From positions 2,294,001 through 2,358,000 of the forward strand of contig CBDEVI010000002.1 in NCBI GenBank assembly GCA_965243625.1: 64,000 nucleotides of DNA, read 5' to 3'. Source of the DNA: JAJECS01 sp965243625. Lineage in GTDB: Bacteria; Chloroflexota; UBA11872. The translations under genes and the position numbers were made by a program. Numbering within the stretch: position 1 is the first letter of the stretch; each line of letters starts with the position of its first letter. The notes below the pieces were generated by a model. That model was not told where the DNA came from, did not search any database, and was given only the letters and a program-made list of their open reading frames with translations. This document shows positions 44,398 through 52,058 of the stretch, piece by piece.

Positions 44398-44838
44398 CTA
44401 GCGGCGGCCTCCGAGGGGCACGTCGCGGCCCTCGTCCAGGTCCAGCCGATCGAACTGCCGGCTGAGGTCGGTGCGGTGACCCTGGCCGATGTCCTCCAGG
44501 AACGCGCGGTACCACGCCTCCCGCTCCGGGGTCGCCGGCGTGAGCGTCATCATCATGGCGTTCCATGCGGCGATCTCGTCGTCCGACCGCTCGGTCATGT
44601 TGGCCTGGACCCACGCGAGCACATCGGCGTCGGTGGCGTTCGCCGCCACGGCGGCGTGAAAGGCGTCCACGTCGAGGCCGAGGAACTCGAGCATTTCGGT
44701 GGAAAACCCGCGCCGCGAGACATATTCGCCCAGGGCGCCGGCCGCTTCGGCGCGCGCCTTGTCGATGGCGCGCGGCAAGAACACGATGCCGCCAAGCGAG
44801 GCATAAGGGCTGCGCGGCACGTCACGCGTGAGGTCCAT
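44398..44838 (-). CDS. DUF5069 family protein, copy 2
   Basis: This 146-residue protein is a paralogue of the one at 28510-28965. It shares MDLTRDVPRSPYASLGGIVF at the start, an FLGLDVDAFHAAV region and the C-terminal RTDLSRQFDRLDLDEGRDVP. The middle is more variable. There is no signal peptide and no recognised catalytic motif. Unlike copy 1 it is a single-gene unit bounded by repeats on both sides. Confidence 0.85.
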   Translation of the reverse strand: MDLTRDVPRSPYASLGGIVFLPRAIDKARAEAAGALGEYVSRRGFSTEMLEFLGLDVDAFHAAVAANATDADVLAWVQANMTERSDDEIAAWNAMMMTLTPATPEREAWYRAFLEDIGQGHRTDLSRQFDRLDLDEGRDVPLGGRR

Positions 44839-44898
44839 GGGGAAGGTCTCCTAGTTCAATGAGATTCCGGGAGTGTAAGCGGCGTGCCCCAACCCCCT

Positions 44899-44925
44899 CC
44901 GTCATTCCGGCGAAGGCCGGAATCC
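44899..44925. repeat. REP-like palindrome, family C
   Basis: CCGTCATTCCGGC, GAAG, then GCCGGAATCC forms a hairpin; it is the inverted orientation of the element at 36564-36590. Confidence 0.8.
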
Positions 44926-44952
44926 AGGATCCCTTGTAAACCGGTGCCGGGC

Positions 44953-45186
44953 CTACCGATCCGTCGCACCGTCGACGATGGCCTGCTGCATGTGGCCAAG
45001 GGTCACCGGCGGACCATCGTGGGCGAGCATGCCGTACAGATGTTGGATTGGACGCACGGCGCGGATGCGCACCTCGCCGTCGACGATGAAATAGCGCACG
45101 CGGTCGCCGGGGCGCACTCCCAAGGCCTCCCTCACCGTCTTGGGCAAGGTGGTCTGGCCTCTCGCCTTGATGCTCGATTCCGGCAT
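44953..45186 (-). CDS. AbrB/MazE-type DNA-binding protein
   Basis: This 77-residue protein begins SSIKARGQTTLPKTVREALG and continues VRPGDRVRYFI, the swapped-hairpin AbrB fold used by transition regulators and antitoxins. An in-frame ATG at 45213 overlapping the preceding stop would add nine basic residues and cannot be excluded. The C-terminal half is not recognisable and could bind a partner. It lies 16 bases after the restriction-type protein, so it may regulate that operon. No toxin gene is adjacent. Confidence 0.8.
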   Translation of the reverse strand: MPESSIKARGQTTLPKTVREALGVRPGDRVRYFIVDGEVRIRAVRPIQHLYGMLAHDGPPVTLGHMQQAIVDGATDR

Positions 45187-45202
45187 GCGGCGGCGCTGAC
45201 GC

Positions 45203-46270
45203 TCAGCGCGCATCAGATTCGTCCCCGCCGGCCAGATACCGCTTTCGAAAGACTTCCATCTCTTTGATCTGACCGTCGTCATCAATGAATCGCCAGAATC
45301 TCCAACCGTTGGTCGCAGGACGCTTGCCGCTAAATCCGGCCGCAATCTGCGCTGCGTTGCCAGCCACTGACAACGACCTGAAGCTTCTTCCCTGATAGGT
45401 GACCGTACCGTCGGTTTCAAGTCGCGCCGAGAGTTCCTGCCCCAGGTACGTCCTATGCAAATCGATGGGCCGTGGAATCAACCCGGCGATAACGAGGTGC
45501 CGAAGTCGGACTAGATGTGCCGGCACCCTGTCTGGCGTCGGGTCCACGGGCTTCGTCTCGGGTTTCGGCTCAGGCTCGGGATCGGGCACGCCGCTGTGCA
45601 CCAGCGGAAACTCGAAGCGCGCCCGCACCCGACGCAGACTTGCAGCCACATCGTCGTCCGTCAGTTCGGCCGCGCTCTCTCGCAGCATGCGAACGAAGGA
45701 TTCATCCGGCACGCGGCCGAACAGCCCATTCAGCGCCATTTGCACCTGCCGGTCAACAAAGTGCGCATGCCATTGCGCCTTGAGGCGATCCTTGGGTCCA
45801 TCAGCGCGAGATAGAAAGTCGAGAATCTGAGCGACGCTCGCATCGTCATCGGTCACCCGAACGGAGTGAAGGAGCTTTTCCGCGACCGGAACCGGCGCAT
45901 GCGTGTTGTAGATGCGGTATTCATTCCCATCGGTCAGCACCACCCATTCCACGCCCGCCATGGTGGCGTAGCTCACGATCTGACTTGCCCACTTGTGATC
46001 GCCCAGGTTTTTGCCCAGTGCCTTGGCCTCCACGAAGAGGCTCGGCTTTCCAGCCTCCATCAGTGCATAGTCAACTCGGCTGTCGGAGCCTTGGAATCCG
46101 TATTCCTGCCGAACTTGCTCAAGGTCCCCGACGCGCCAGCCAAGAGCGTTGAGTAGTGGGTTGATCAGGCTGGCTCTGGTTTCCATTTCAGTGATGCCCA
46201 TTCCCCCATAGCGCTCGATGAGCTCGCGAATGTTCGGCAAGACATCCCGCACAGCGCTCACGATGAACAA
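45203..46270 (-). CDS. HsdR-N-type nuclease-fold protein with RAMA-like domain
   Basis: This 355-residue protein has an N-terminal restriction-type fold: an INPLLNALGW helix, then D67 in SRVDYALM and E81-A-K83 in LFVEAKALGKN, a PD-(D/E)XK layout. It is typical of the type I restriction R-subunit N-terminus but has no helicase part. Residues about 280-330 (YQGRSFRSLSVAGNAAQIAA, then NGWRFWRFID) resemble the RAMA domain linked to modification systems. A proline/glutamate-rich linker (PDPEPEPKPETKP) joins the halves. The start is a TTG at 46270; a GTG at 46261 is possible. Base composition is less GC-rich than its neighbours, suggesting transfer. Confidence 0.78.
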   Translation of the reverse strand: MFIVSAVRDVLPNIRELIERYGGMGITEMETRASLINPLLNALGWRVGDLEQVRQEYGFQGSDSRVDYALMEAGKPSLFVEAKALGKNLGDHKWASQIVSYATMAGVEWVVLTDGNEYRIYNTHAPVPVAEKLLHSVRVTDDDASVAQILDFLSRADGPKDRLKAQWHAHFVDRQVQMALNGLFGRVPDESFVRMLRESAAELTDDDVAASLRRVRARFEFPLVHSGVPDPEPEPKPETKPVDPTPDRVPAHLVRLRHLVIAGLIPRPIDLHRTYLGQELSARLETDGTVTYQGRSFRSLSVAGNAAQIAAGFSGKRPATNGWRFWRFIDDDGQIKEMEVFRKRYLAGGDESDAR

Positions 46271-46324
46271 GTCTCCATACCGTGATTAGGCCCGTATCTT
46301 ACTCGCCGTCTGGATTGTCTGGCC

Positions 46325-47074
46325 CTACCCAAACCGCGACGCGAGCGCCCGATACAGCCCCGGCCACACTCCGTGGAGCCAGATGGGGAGTCGCAGCCAG
46401 GCGGGCACCACGACCTCGTCGCGGTTGCGCTCGATGGCGTGCACGATGGCCTGGGCGACGCGCTCCGGGGGGATGGGTCGTGGCCGGCGGCGGCGAAACG
46501 GGCTGCCGCGCCGCGCGAAGAACTCCGTATCCACCACGCCGGGCGAGACCGCGGTCACGCGCACGCCGGACTCCTGGATCTCGTAGCGCAGGCCCTCGCT
46601 GAAAGTGAGCAGGGCGGCCTTGGTGGCGGCGTAGAGCGCCTCGTCGCGGACGCCCACGTGGCCTGCAATCGAGGCCACGTTCACGATGTGCCCGCGCCGG
46701 CGCTCCAGCATGGACGGCAGCAGCGCCCGGGTGAGCCGCGTCGCGCCCAACAGGTTCACCGCCACCAGGTCGTCGATCTTGTCGGGCGGCATGGCGGCGA
46801 ACGGCCCTTCCCAGCCGATGCCCGCGTTGTTGACCAGGATCTCGACCGGCTCGGATTCGCCCAACGCCGCCGCCAGCCGCTCGATGTCCGCCGGATCCGC
46901 CAGATCCGCGGCGACGGCCGTGCCGCCGGTGGCATCGCGGATCGCGGCGAGCGCCTGGAGGTCGCGTCCGGTGGCGATCACGCGCGCGCCCGCCCGCGCC
47001 AGGGCAACCGCCGTCGCGCGGCCGATGCCCGCCGTGGCTCCGGTCACCAGGGCCGTCGATCCGCGAATTCTCAT
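46325..47074 (-). CDS. Short-chain dehydrogenase/reductase
   Basis: This 249-residue classical SDR has the cofactor loop TGATAGIGRA, the NNAGIG strand, a serine in VNVASIAGHVG and the YAATK active-site motif. The C-terminal PIPPERVAQAIVHAI and a basic hydrophobic tail (LRLPIWLHGVWPGLYRAL) resemble membrane-associated SDRs acting on lipid or ketone substrates. The ATG at 47074 is chosen because the glycine-rich loop follows at once. The 350-base gap upstream (47075-47424) contains two repeats and no gene. Confidence 0.9.
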   Translation of the reverse strand: MRIRGSTALVTGATAGIGRATAVALARAGARVIATGRDLQALAAIRDATGGTAVAADLADPADIERLAAALGESEPVEILVNNAGIGWEGPFAAMPPDKIDDLVAVNLLGATRLTRALLPSMLERRRGHIVNVASIAGHVGVRDEALYAATKAALLTFSEGLRYEIQESGVRVTAVSPGVVDTEFFARRGSPFRRRRPRPIPPERVAQAIVHAIERNRDEVVVPAWLRLPIWLHGVWPGLYRALASRFG

Positions 47075-47140
47075 GGGCGCCGAAGAATATTCCGCCTGTG
47101 GTCGCCAGCGGTCGGAGCGTATCGCGAAGCCGCCCATCGA

Positions 47141-47184
47141 CTCACGGTGAGCCGCTGGCCCCTTCGTGATGCGCTTGTCGAACC
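47141..47184. repeat. Dispersed repeat, GGTTCGACAAG type
   Basis: On the minus strand the unit starts GGTTCGACAAGCGCATCACG and ends in a CTCACCGTGAG palindrome. It resembles a repeat common in GC-rich environmental genomes. It is the only copy seen here. Confidence 0.5.
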
Positions 47185-47278
47185 GCGACGCAACGGCGAA
47201 TCCTGCATTTCCGCTCTCGGAAACCTCTTGCCCCACCCCAGGCCAAACTGCCAACTCTCTTCCAGGTTCGGCCGGACT

Positions 47279-47305
47279 GGATTCCGGCTTTCGCCGGAAT
47301 GACGG
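47279..47305. repeat. REP-like palindrome, family C
   Basis: GGATTCCGGC, TTTC, then GCCGGAATGACGG forms a hairpin in the gap between the SDR and polyprenyl synthetase genes. Confidence 0.8.
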
Positions 47306-47424
47306 AGGGGCGACGTTGGAGCCGGACTAGCGCGAAGTGGCCACAAACGGCTCCGCGGGCGTTTGCCTCGATGCTTGGCGCGCGGCACGATCGAGCACCC
47401 GCCAATCCGTCATCCGGGCCTTCC

Positions 47425-48459
47425 ATGACCACCAGCGCCGCCGCGCCGGCCGAGCTGTTCGAGCGCTACCGAGACGATGTCGACGCCGCCCTGCGCGCGG
47501 TGTTCGATGGCTTGGACTCGCCGCTGGCGACGATGGCCCGTTATCAGCTTGGCTGGGTGGACGCGGACGGCAACCCGGTGCAGGCCAATCGCGGCAAGGC
47601 GCTGCGTCCGACCCTCTGCTTGCTCACCTGCGAGGCTCTGGGCGGCGACATCCAGGCGGCGCTGCCCGCGGCGGCGGGCGTGGAGCTGTTGCACAACTTT
47701 TCGCTGGTGCACGACGACGTGATGGACAACGACCTGCTGCGGCGCCACCGCCCCACTGTGTGGGCGGTGTGGGGCCAGGCCAAGGCCATCGACGCGGGCG
47801 ACTTCATGCACGTGCTCGCGACGCTCAGCGTCCTGCGGGCGGGCACGCCCGACGACGCCCGCGCCGCGCGCGACGCCGTGGAGGTGCTGACCCTGGGCTG
47901 CCGGCGCATGACCGAAGGGCAATACCTGGACATGGCCTACGAGGACGAGGATGCGGTGACGGTCGACGACTATCTCCGCATGATCGACCTCAAGACGGCG
48001 GCGTTGATCGGCACGGCCATGGAGCTGGGCGCGGTGTTCGCCGGCAACGATTCGACGGTGCGCGAGGCGGTGCGCGAGGCCGGCAGGGCGTTGGGCGCCG
48101 CCTTTCAGATTCGCGACGATTTCCTGGGCATTTGGGGCGACCCCGACGCCACCGGCAAGTCCGTCGAGAGCGACATTCAGAAGCGCAAGAAGACGCTGCC
48201 CATCGTGCACGCGATGACCGAGGGCGCCCCGGCCGACCGCGACCGCCTGCGAACCGCGCTCGCCGACCTGGAGGTCCCGCCGGACACCGCGGAGATCGTG
48301 GCGCTGCTCGAGCGGTCCGGCTCACGCGACTACGCGGAGTCGCTGGCCGAGAAGTATCACGCCGTGACCCGCGATCTCCTCTCCGACGTGCCGCTCAACG
48401 CCTGGGGCGGCGAAGCCCTGGGCGCCCTGGCGGCCTTCACCGCGCGGCGAACGGTCTAG
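47425..48459 (+). CDS. Polyprenyl diphosphate synthase
   Basis: This 344-residue trans-prenyltransferase has GKALRP at 57-62, the first aspartate-rich motif LVHDDVMDND (D97, D98, D101) and the second at QIRDDFLGIWGD (D231, D232), where the last aspartate is glycine as in some GGPP-type synthases. Expected products are geranylgeranyl or longer diphosphates for quinones, carotenoids or lipid carriers. The ATG at 47425 is chosen because the upstream open frame runs through repeat DNA. Its final codons and TAG stop lie in a 28-base direct repeat shared with the convergent YvcK-like gene. Confidence 0.92.
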   Translation: MTTSAAAPAELFERYRDDVDAALRAVFDGLDSPLATMARYQLGWVDADGNPVQANRGKALRPTLCLLTCEALGGDIQAALPAAAGVELLHNFSLVHDDVMDNDLLRRHRPTVWAVWGQAKAIDAGDFMHVLATLSVLRAGTPDDARAARDAVEVLTLGCRRMTEGQYLDMAYEDEDAVTVDDYLRMIDLKTAALIGTAMELGAVFAGNDSTVREAVREAGRALGAAFQIRDDFLGIWGDPDATGKSVESDIQKRKKTLPIVHAMTEGAPADRDRLRTALADLEVPPDTAEIVALLERSGSRDYAESLAEKYHAVTRDLLSDVPLNAWGGEALGALAAFTARRTV

Positions 48460-48481
48460 CGCGTCTCCGCCAGCGCGACCA
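48454..48481. repeat. 28-bp direct repeat, copy 1
   Basis: Begins GTCTAGCGCGTCTCC and is identical to 48656-48683, 202 bases away. On the plus strand it holds the stop of the polyprenyl synthase. Read on the minus strand it would encode the last residues of the YvcK-like protein. Confidence 0.95.
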
Positions 48482-48496
48482 TTCCGGTGGCCCGAA

Positions 48497-48581
48497 TGTC
48501 ATTCCGAGCCGCAGGCGAGGAATCTAAGGGGCTGGGAAAACGCGCAACGTCCTTAGATTTCTCACTGCGTTCGAAATGACA
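48497..48581. repeat. REP-like long palindrome, family D
   Basis: TGTCATTCCGAGCCGCAGGC, then GAGGAATCTAAG, faces CTTAGATTTCTCACTGCG and TTCGAAATGACA. It lies between the two 28-base direct repeats. Confidence 0.85.
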
Positions 48582-48655
48582 TGTCGAGTGCCTCACCGCG
48601 GTGCTCGTGAGCCGTCCAGAACCTTGCCACCGGCTCGAAGCCGGCATGACCAACC

Positions 48656-48683
48656 GTCTAGCGCGTCTCCGCCAGCGCGACCA
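48656..48683. repeat. 28-bp direct repeat, copy 2
   Basis: Identical to 48454-48481. On the minus strand it encodes the final LVALAETR and stop of the YvcK-like gene. Confidence 0.95.
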
Positions 48684-49977
48684 GCGTGGCCTTGTTCTGC
48701 GAGGCCTGCTCGTAGAGGTCCATCAGCGCCGCCGCCAGCGCGTGCGGCTCGTGGTGATGCGGCGCCGCCGGGTCCACCACGTCGGCCAGCACCGCCTGCA
48801 CGCCCGCGTCCAGCAGCTCGACCTGCGTGGCCGGATCGCAGGTGACCAGCCGGGTGCCGCTGCCCTCGGGCAACTCAACCTGCGTGTTGCTGTTGCCCAG
48901 CATGTATTGGAAGAGATCGGGCCCGACGTGCCGCGTGCAGCAGTAGACGTGCTCGGCGGGTCCAAAGTCGTCCGTCTCTCCAAGCTCGGTGGCCACGTTG
49001 CACACATAGACCTTGACGGCGCGCGAGGCGCGGATCGCCGTGGTCAGCCGACCCACCAGCAGGTTGGGAATCACGCTGGTGAAGACGCTTCCCGGCCCCA
49101 GCACCACCATGTCCGCCGCCAGGATTTCCTGAATGGCCGCCGAATTGGCCGCCACGTGGCGCGGCTCGATAAAGACGCGGGAAATGGGTTGGCCGGATGA
49201 CCGCAGCTTGGATTCGCCGCGCACGATTCGCCCGTCGGCCAGCTCCCCCACCAGCCGGATGTCGGAGTGGGTGGAGGGGAGGATGCGCCCGCGCACCCGC
49301 AGCACGTCGCTGAGCGCGCGCACGCCCTGCTCGAAATTCCCGTCCTTGAGCTCGGTGGTCGCGGCGATGAGCAGGTTGCCCAGGCTGTGCCCCTGGAGGC
49401 CGCCGCCGCGGCTGAAGCGATAGTTCATCACCTCGTTCATCAGCGACTCGGAGTCGGCCAGCGCGGCCAGGCACTGGCGCACGTCGCCCGGCGGCGCGAG
49501 GCCAAACTCCTCCCGCAGCCGCCCCGAGCTGCCGCCGTCGTCGGCCACCGTCACCACGGCGGTGATGTTGTTGGTGTGCTCCTTGAGCCCTCGCAGAAGG
49601 ATGCCCAGCCCCGTGCCGCCGCCGATGGCCACGATTCGCGGACCGCGCTGCAGCCGGCGGCTCTGGTAGAGCGTTTCGGCAATGTTGTCGTCGGGGCTCA
49701 CGACCACCGACAGCACCGTGCGTCCGAGCAGGAACCCGCCGGCGACGACCCCCGCCAGGCCCAACCCGCCGACCACCAGCGAGCGGAAGGGATGCTCGAT
49801 GAACTGCAGTGTCATGTAGTAGACCACCGAGCCGGCCGGACCCGGCACGTCGATGGTGCGGTAGACGTAGGCCAGGAACATGGCCAGCGCCAGCGCCAGG
49901 ATGACCGTGCCCGCGAAGATGAGGAGGATGTAGCGCTTGACGCCGATACCGAGGGTTAGCCAACGACGTGAGCGCAT
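48658..49977 (-). CDS. yvcK: YvcK/CofD-like protein with membrane anchor
   Basis: This 439-residue protein has an N-terminal membrane part of two helices (YILLIFAGTVILALALAMFL and SLVVGGLGLAGVVAGGFLLG). A CofD-like domain follows with AIGGGTGLGILLRGLKEH, VTVADDGGSSGRLREEFGL and GLQGHSLGNLLIAA. YvcK binds UDP-N-acetylglucosamine and links central metabolism to cell-wall synthesis in other bacteria. The anchored form is typical of Chloroflexota and some Actinobacteria. The ATG at 49977, with GGAGG 11 bases upstream, gives the usual N-terminus (RSRRWLTLGIGVKRY); an upstream TTG at 50100 would add 41 residues. Confidence 0.88.
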   Translation of the reverse strand: MRSRRWLTLGIGVKRYILLIFAGTVILALALAMFLAYVYRTIDVPGPAGSVVYYMTLQFIEHPFRSLVVGGLGLAGVVAGGFLLGRTVLSVVVSPDDNIAETLYQSRRLQRGPRIVAIGGGTGLGILLRGLKEHTNNITAVVTVADDGGSSGRLREEFGLAPPGDVRQCLAALADSESLMNEVMNYRFSRGGGLQGHSLGNLLIAATTELKDGNFEQGVRALSDVLRVRGRILPSTHSDIRLVGELADGRIVRGESKLRSSGQPISRVFIEPRHVAANSAAIQEILAADMVVLGPGSVFTSVIPNLLVGRLTTAIRASRAVKVYVCNVATELGETDDFGPAEHVYCCTRHVGPDLFQYMLGNSNTQVELPEGSGTRLVTCDPATQVELLDAGVQAVLADVVDPAAPHHHEPHALAAALMDLYEQASQNKATLVALAETR

Positions 49978-50168
49978 GCGCGGACGAGCCTCCAGCCAAC
50001 GAAGAAGTCCGCCGTCGTCGCGACGCTGGGACTCGGCGGCGCGGAGTACCCGGGTGACCCAGAGATCAATTATACGCAGCGCCTGTGGCGCGGTTATCAA
50101 ATCCGCGGCGACAGCTGAGCCGGCGATGTGGCGCCGATCGACAGCGACCTGGGGGTAGGCTGCATGGC

Positions 50169-51014
50169 ATGCGCGCGTCCAATTCCGACAACCCGATGAA
50201 CTCCGCGATCCGGCTGCTGGCCCTGGATCTCGACGGCACCATCGTCAGCGGCGAGCAGGGCGTCACGCCACGGGTGCGGACGGCCATTCGCCGCGCCCAG
50301 GCGCAGGGCGTGGCCGTGACCATCGCCACCGGCCGCATGTTTCGCTCGGCCCGGCGGTTCGCCCGCGACCTCGACGTCACCGCGCCGATCATCTGCTACC
50401 AGGGGGCGCTGGTGCGCAACCCCGTCACCGGCGAAACCCTGCACTCGAGCGTGCTGCCGGTCCAACCCGGGTTGGACGTGGTGGCGTACGCCAAGACGCG
50501 CCGCTGGCACATCAACGCCTACGTGAATGACGAGCTCTACATGGAGGCAGCCACGCCCGAGGGCCGCTTCTACGCCGAGACCTCCGACGTGCCGATCCGG
50601 CTGATCCCCGATCTCGCGGCGGCCGTGCACCGCGGCACGACCAAGCTTGTCGTCGTGGCCGACCAGGCCGACGTGCCGGCGATCGTGAGCGACCTCGACG
50701 AGCGGTTCCGATCCGTGCTGGACATTACCCGCTCCCATCCGCGATTCGCGGAAGCGATCGGGCAGGACGTGAGCAAAGGCCAGGCGCTGCACTTGCTCGC
50801 GCGGGCGCTGGGCATCGCGCCCGAGGCGACCATGGCGATCGGCGACAACCTCAACGACCTCGACCTCGTCACGGCGGCCGGCGTCGGCGTGGCCATGGGC
50901 GACGGCGATCCGCGCGTGCGCGCCGCCGCCGATTGGGTCACCGGCACCTACGCAGACGACGGCGCGGCGTTGGCCATCGAACGGTTCGTGCTGGGCGAGG
51001 AAGCCGAACCGTGA
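50169..51014 (+). CDS. Cof-type HAD-superfamily hydrolase
   Basis: This 281-residue protein has the HAD nucleophile motif LLALDLDGTIV, motif II ATGRM, a lysine in VSKGQAL and motif IV IGDNLNDLDL, all as in the Cof subfamily with a C2B cap. Likely substrates are sugar phosphates or cofactor phosphates. The ATG at 50169 is preferred; an ATG at 50196 would also keep motif I. The gene starts 191 bases from the divergent YvcK-like start. Its stop lies within GTGA at the beginning of a duplicated stretch of tsaC, suggesting that the two genes were once coupled. Confidence 0.9.
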   Translation: MRASNSDNPMNSAIRLLALDLDGTIVSGEQGVTPRVRTAIRRAQAQGVAVTIATGRMFRSARRFARDLDVTAPIICYQGALVRNPVTGETLHSSVLPVQPGLDVVAYAKTRRWHINAYVNDELYMEAATPEGRFYAETSDVPIRLIPDLAAAVHRGTTKLVVVADQADVPAIVSDLDERFRSVLDITRSHPRFAEAIGQDVSKGQALHLLARALGIAPEATMAIGDNLNDLDLVTAAGVGVAMGDGDPRVRAAADWVTGTYADDGAALAIERFVLGEEAEP

Positions 51015-51058
51015 GCCGCTCCGCGCCACCCGCCGACGCGGCCATCGACCGCTGCGCC
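51011..51058 (+). repeat. Duplicated tsaC 5' end, copy 1
   Basis: This 48-base stretch starts GTGAGCCGCTCC and matches 51417-51464 at 42 of 48 positions, the last 21 being identical. It would start a tsaC-like protein (SRSAPPADAAIDRCA) but meets TGA at once. It overlaps the stop of the HAD gene. Confidence 0.85.
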
Positions 51059-51161
51059 TGAGTGGCTGCCAAGGAGGGCCGCGCGCCACTGGATCTAGCG
51101 AGTCAGACCCTATCTAGTCGTAGACTATGGCAACCACCCCAGCTTCTTCGGCGGCTGGGAT

Positions 51162-51185
51162 AGAGGCCGCCTACGGGCGGCCTCT
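51162..51185. other. Perfect 10-bp stem hairpin
   Basis: AGAGGCCGCC and GGCGGCCTCT pair across a TACG loop, 15 bases before the truncated NYN reading frame. There is no T-run, so a terminator is uncertain. The 402-base gap 51015-51416 otherwise holds only the duplicated tsaC end and the NYN remnant. Confidence 0.6.
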
Positions 51186-51199
51186 GCTACGTTCCGCGT

Positions 51200-51391
51200 A
51201 TGGACGCCAACCTCTACGTGGACGGATTCAACCTCTACTATCGGGCGCTCAGACACACGCCCTGGCACCGGCTTGACCTGAAAGCTCTTGCCCACTCCCC
51301 GCTTCCTCAGTGTCAACTCCCCATCACGCTCTCGGATTCCTTCGGCACGATCACGCGACCGTCAGCGTGGCAGGGCTCCGGCGAGCGGTGA
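51200..51391 (+). pseudogene. Truncated NYN-domain protein remnant
   Basis: An open frame of 63 codons starts MDANLYVDGFNLYYRALR and continues HTPWHRLDLKALA, a clear match to the first strand and helix of LabA-like NYN (PIN-type) ribonucleases, including the catalytic-type aspartate in VDGFN. After about 31 residues the similarity ends and the remaining sequence (TLSDSFGTITRPSAWQGSGE) is not NYN-like. Full NYN proteins have 180 or more residues, so this is a fragment. It lies in DNA bracketed by two copies of the tsaC 5' end and was probably carried in by that insertion. Confidence 0.75.
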
Positions 51392-51416
51392 GTCGACCGC
51401 CCCGGAAAGGCGACCG

Positions 51417-52058
51417 CTGAGCCGCCCCACGCCACCTACCGAGGCGGCCATCGACCGCTGCGCCCGCGTCATCGCCGGCGGCGGTGTGGCGGTGGTCCCC
51501 ACCGATACGCTCTACGGCCTGGCGGCCGGCATCACCAACGCCGAAGCCGTGGCGCGCGTGGCCGCCATCAAGGGCCGCGCGCTCGGCACCGGCATGCCGG
51601 TGCTGCTGGCCGCGTCGGAGCAGGTCGCGGCGGTCGGCTTCGACGCGCCCTACCTCGAAGAGCTTGGCGCCGCCTTTTGGCCGGGTGGCGTGACCCTGGT
51701 GATCCCCGCCCGGCCCGCAATCGACCCGCGCATCACCGACGCGCGCCGCACGGTGGCGGTGCGCGTGCCGGGTATGGCGGTTACGCGCGAGATCTGTCGA
51801 CGCGCCGGCGCTCCGATCACCGGCACCAGCGCCAACCGCCACGGCGACCCGCCGCCCACCACCGCCGCCGATGCCCGCGCCGCGCTTGGCGACACCGTGG
51901 ACGCGCTGCTGGACGGCGGACCCGTTGGCGGCACCGCCTCCACCATCGTGGATCTCACCGGCGACCGCCCGCGCATCCTCCGCGCCGGCGCCGTCACCTG
52001 GGACGACCTGCGCCGCATTGCGCCCACCATCGCGAATACGCCGAGCGGCGCGCCCTGA
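51417..52058 (+). CDS. tsaC: L-threonylcarbamoyladenylate synthase
   Basis: This 213-residue YrdC-domain protein has the conserved AVVPTDTLYGLAAG loop, AIKGR, WPGGVTLVIPA and TGTSANRHGDPPPTTA. TsaC condenses threonine, bicarbonate and ATP for the t6A modification of tRNAs reading ANN codons. No ATG, GTG or TTG lies near the expected N-terminus. A CTG at 51417 has GGAAAGG six bases upstream and is the likely start; the next upstream in-frame option is a TTG at 51288, which would add a 43-residue unstructured tail. A copy of the same 5' end with GTG lies at 51011. Its stop overlaps the next ATG. Confidence 0.85.
   Translation: MSRPTPPTEAAIDRCARVIAGGGVAVVPTDTLYGLAAGITNAEAVARVAAIKGRALGTGMPVLLAASEQVAAVGFDAPYLEELGAAFWPGGVTLVIPARPAIDPRITDARRTVAVRVPGMAVTREICRRAGAPITGTSANRHGDPPPTTAADARAALGDTVDALLDGGPVGGTASTIVDLTGDRPRILRAGAVTWDDLRRIAPTIANTPSGAP

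Noticed and set aside
44953..45186. Toxin-antitoxin pair with the AbrB protein as antitoxin
   Set aside because: The adjoining gene has a restriction-type fold of 355 residues rather than a small PIN or MazF toxin, and no other toxin-like gene is adjacent.
51162..51185. Rho-independent terminator of the HAD gene
   Set aside because: The stem is strong but lacks a following T-run and lies about 150 bases beyond the stop, so it is listed only as a hairpin.
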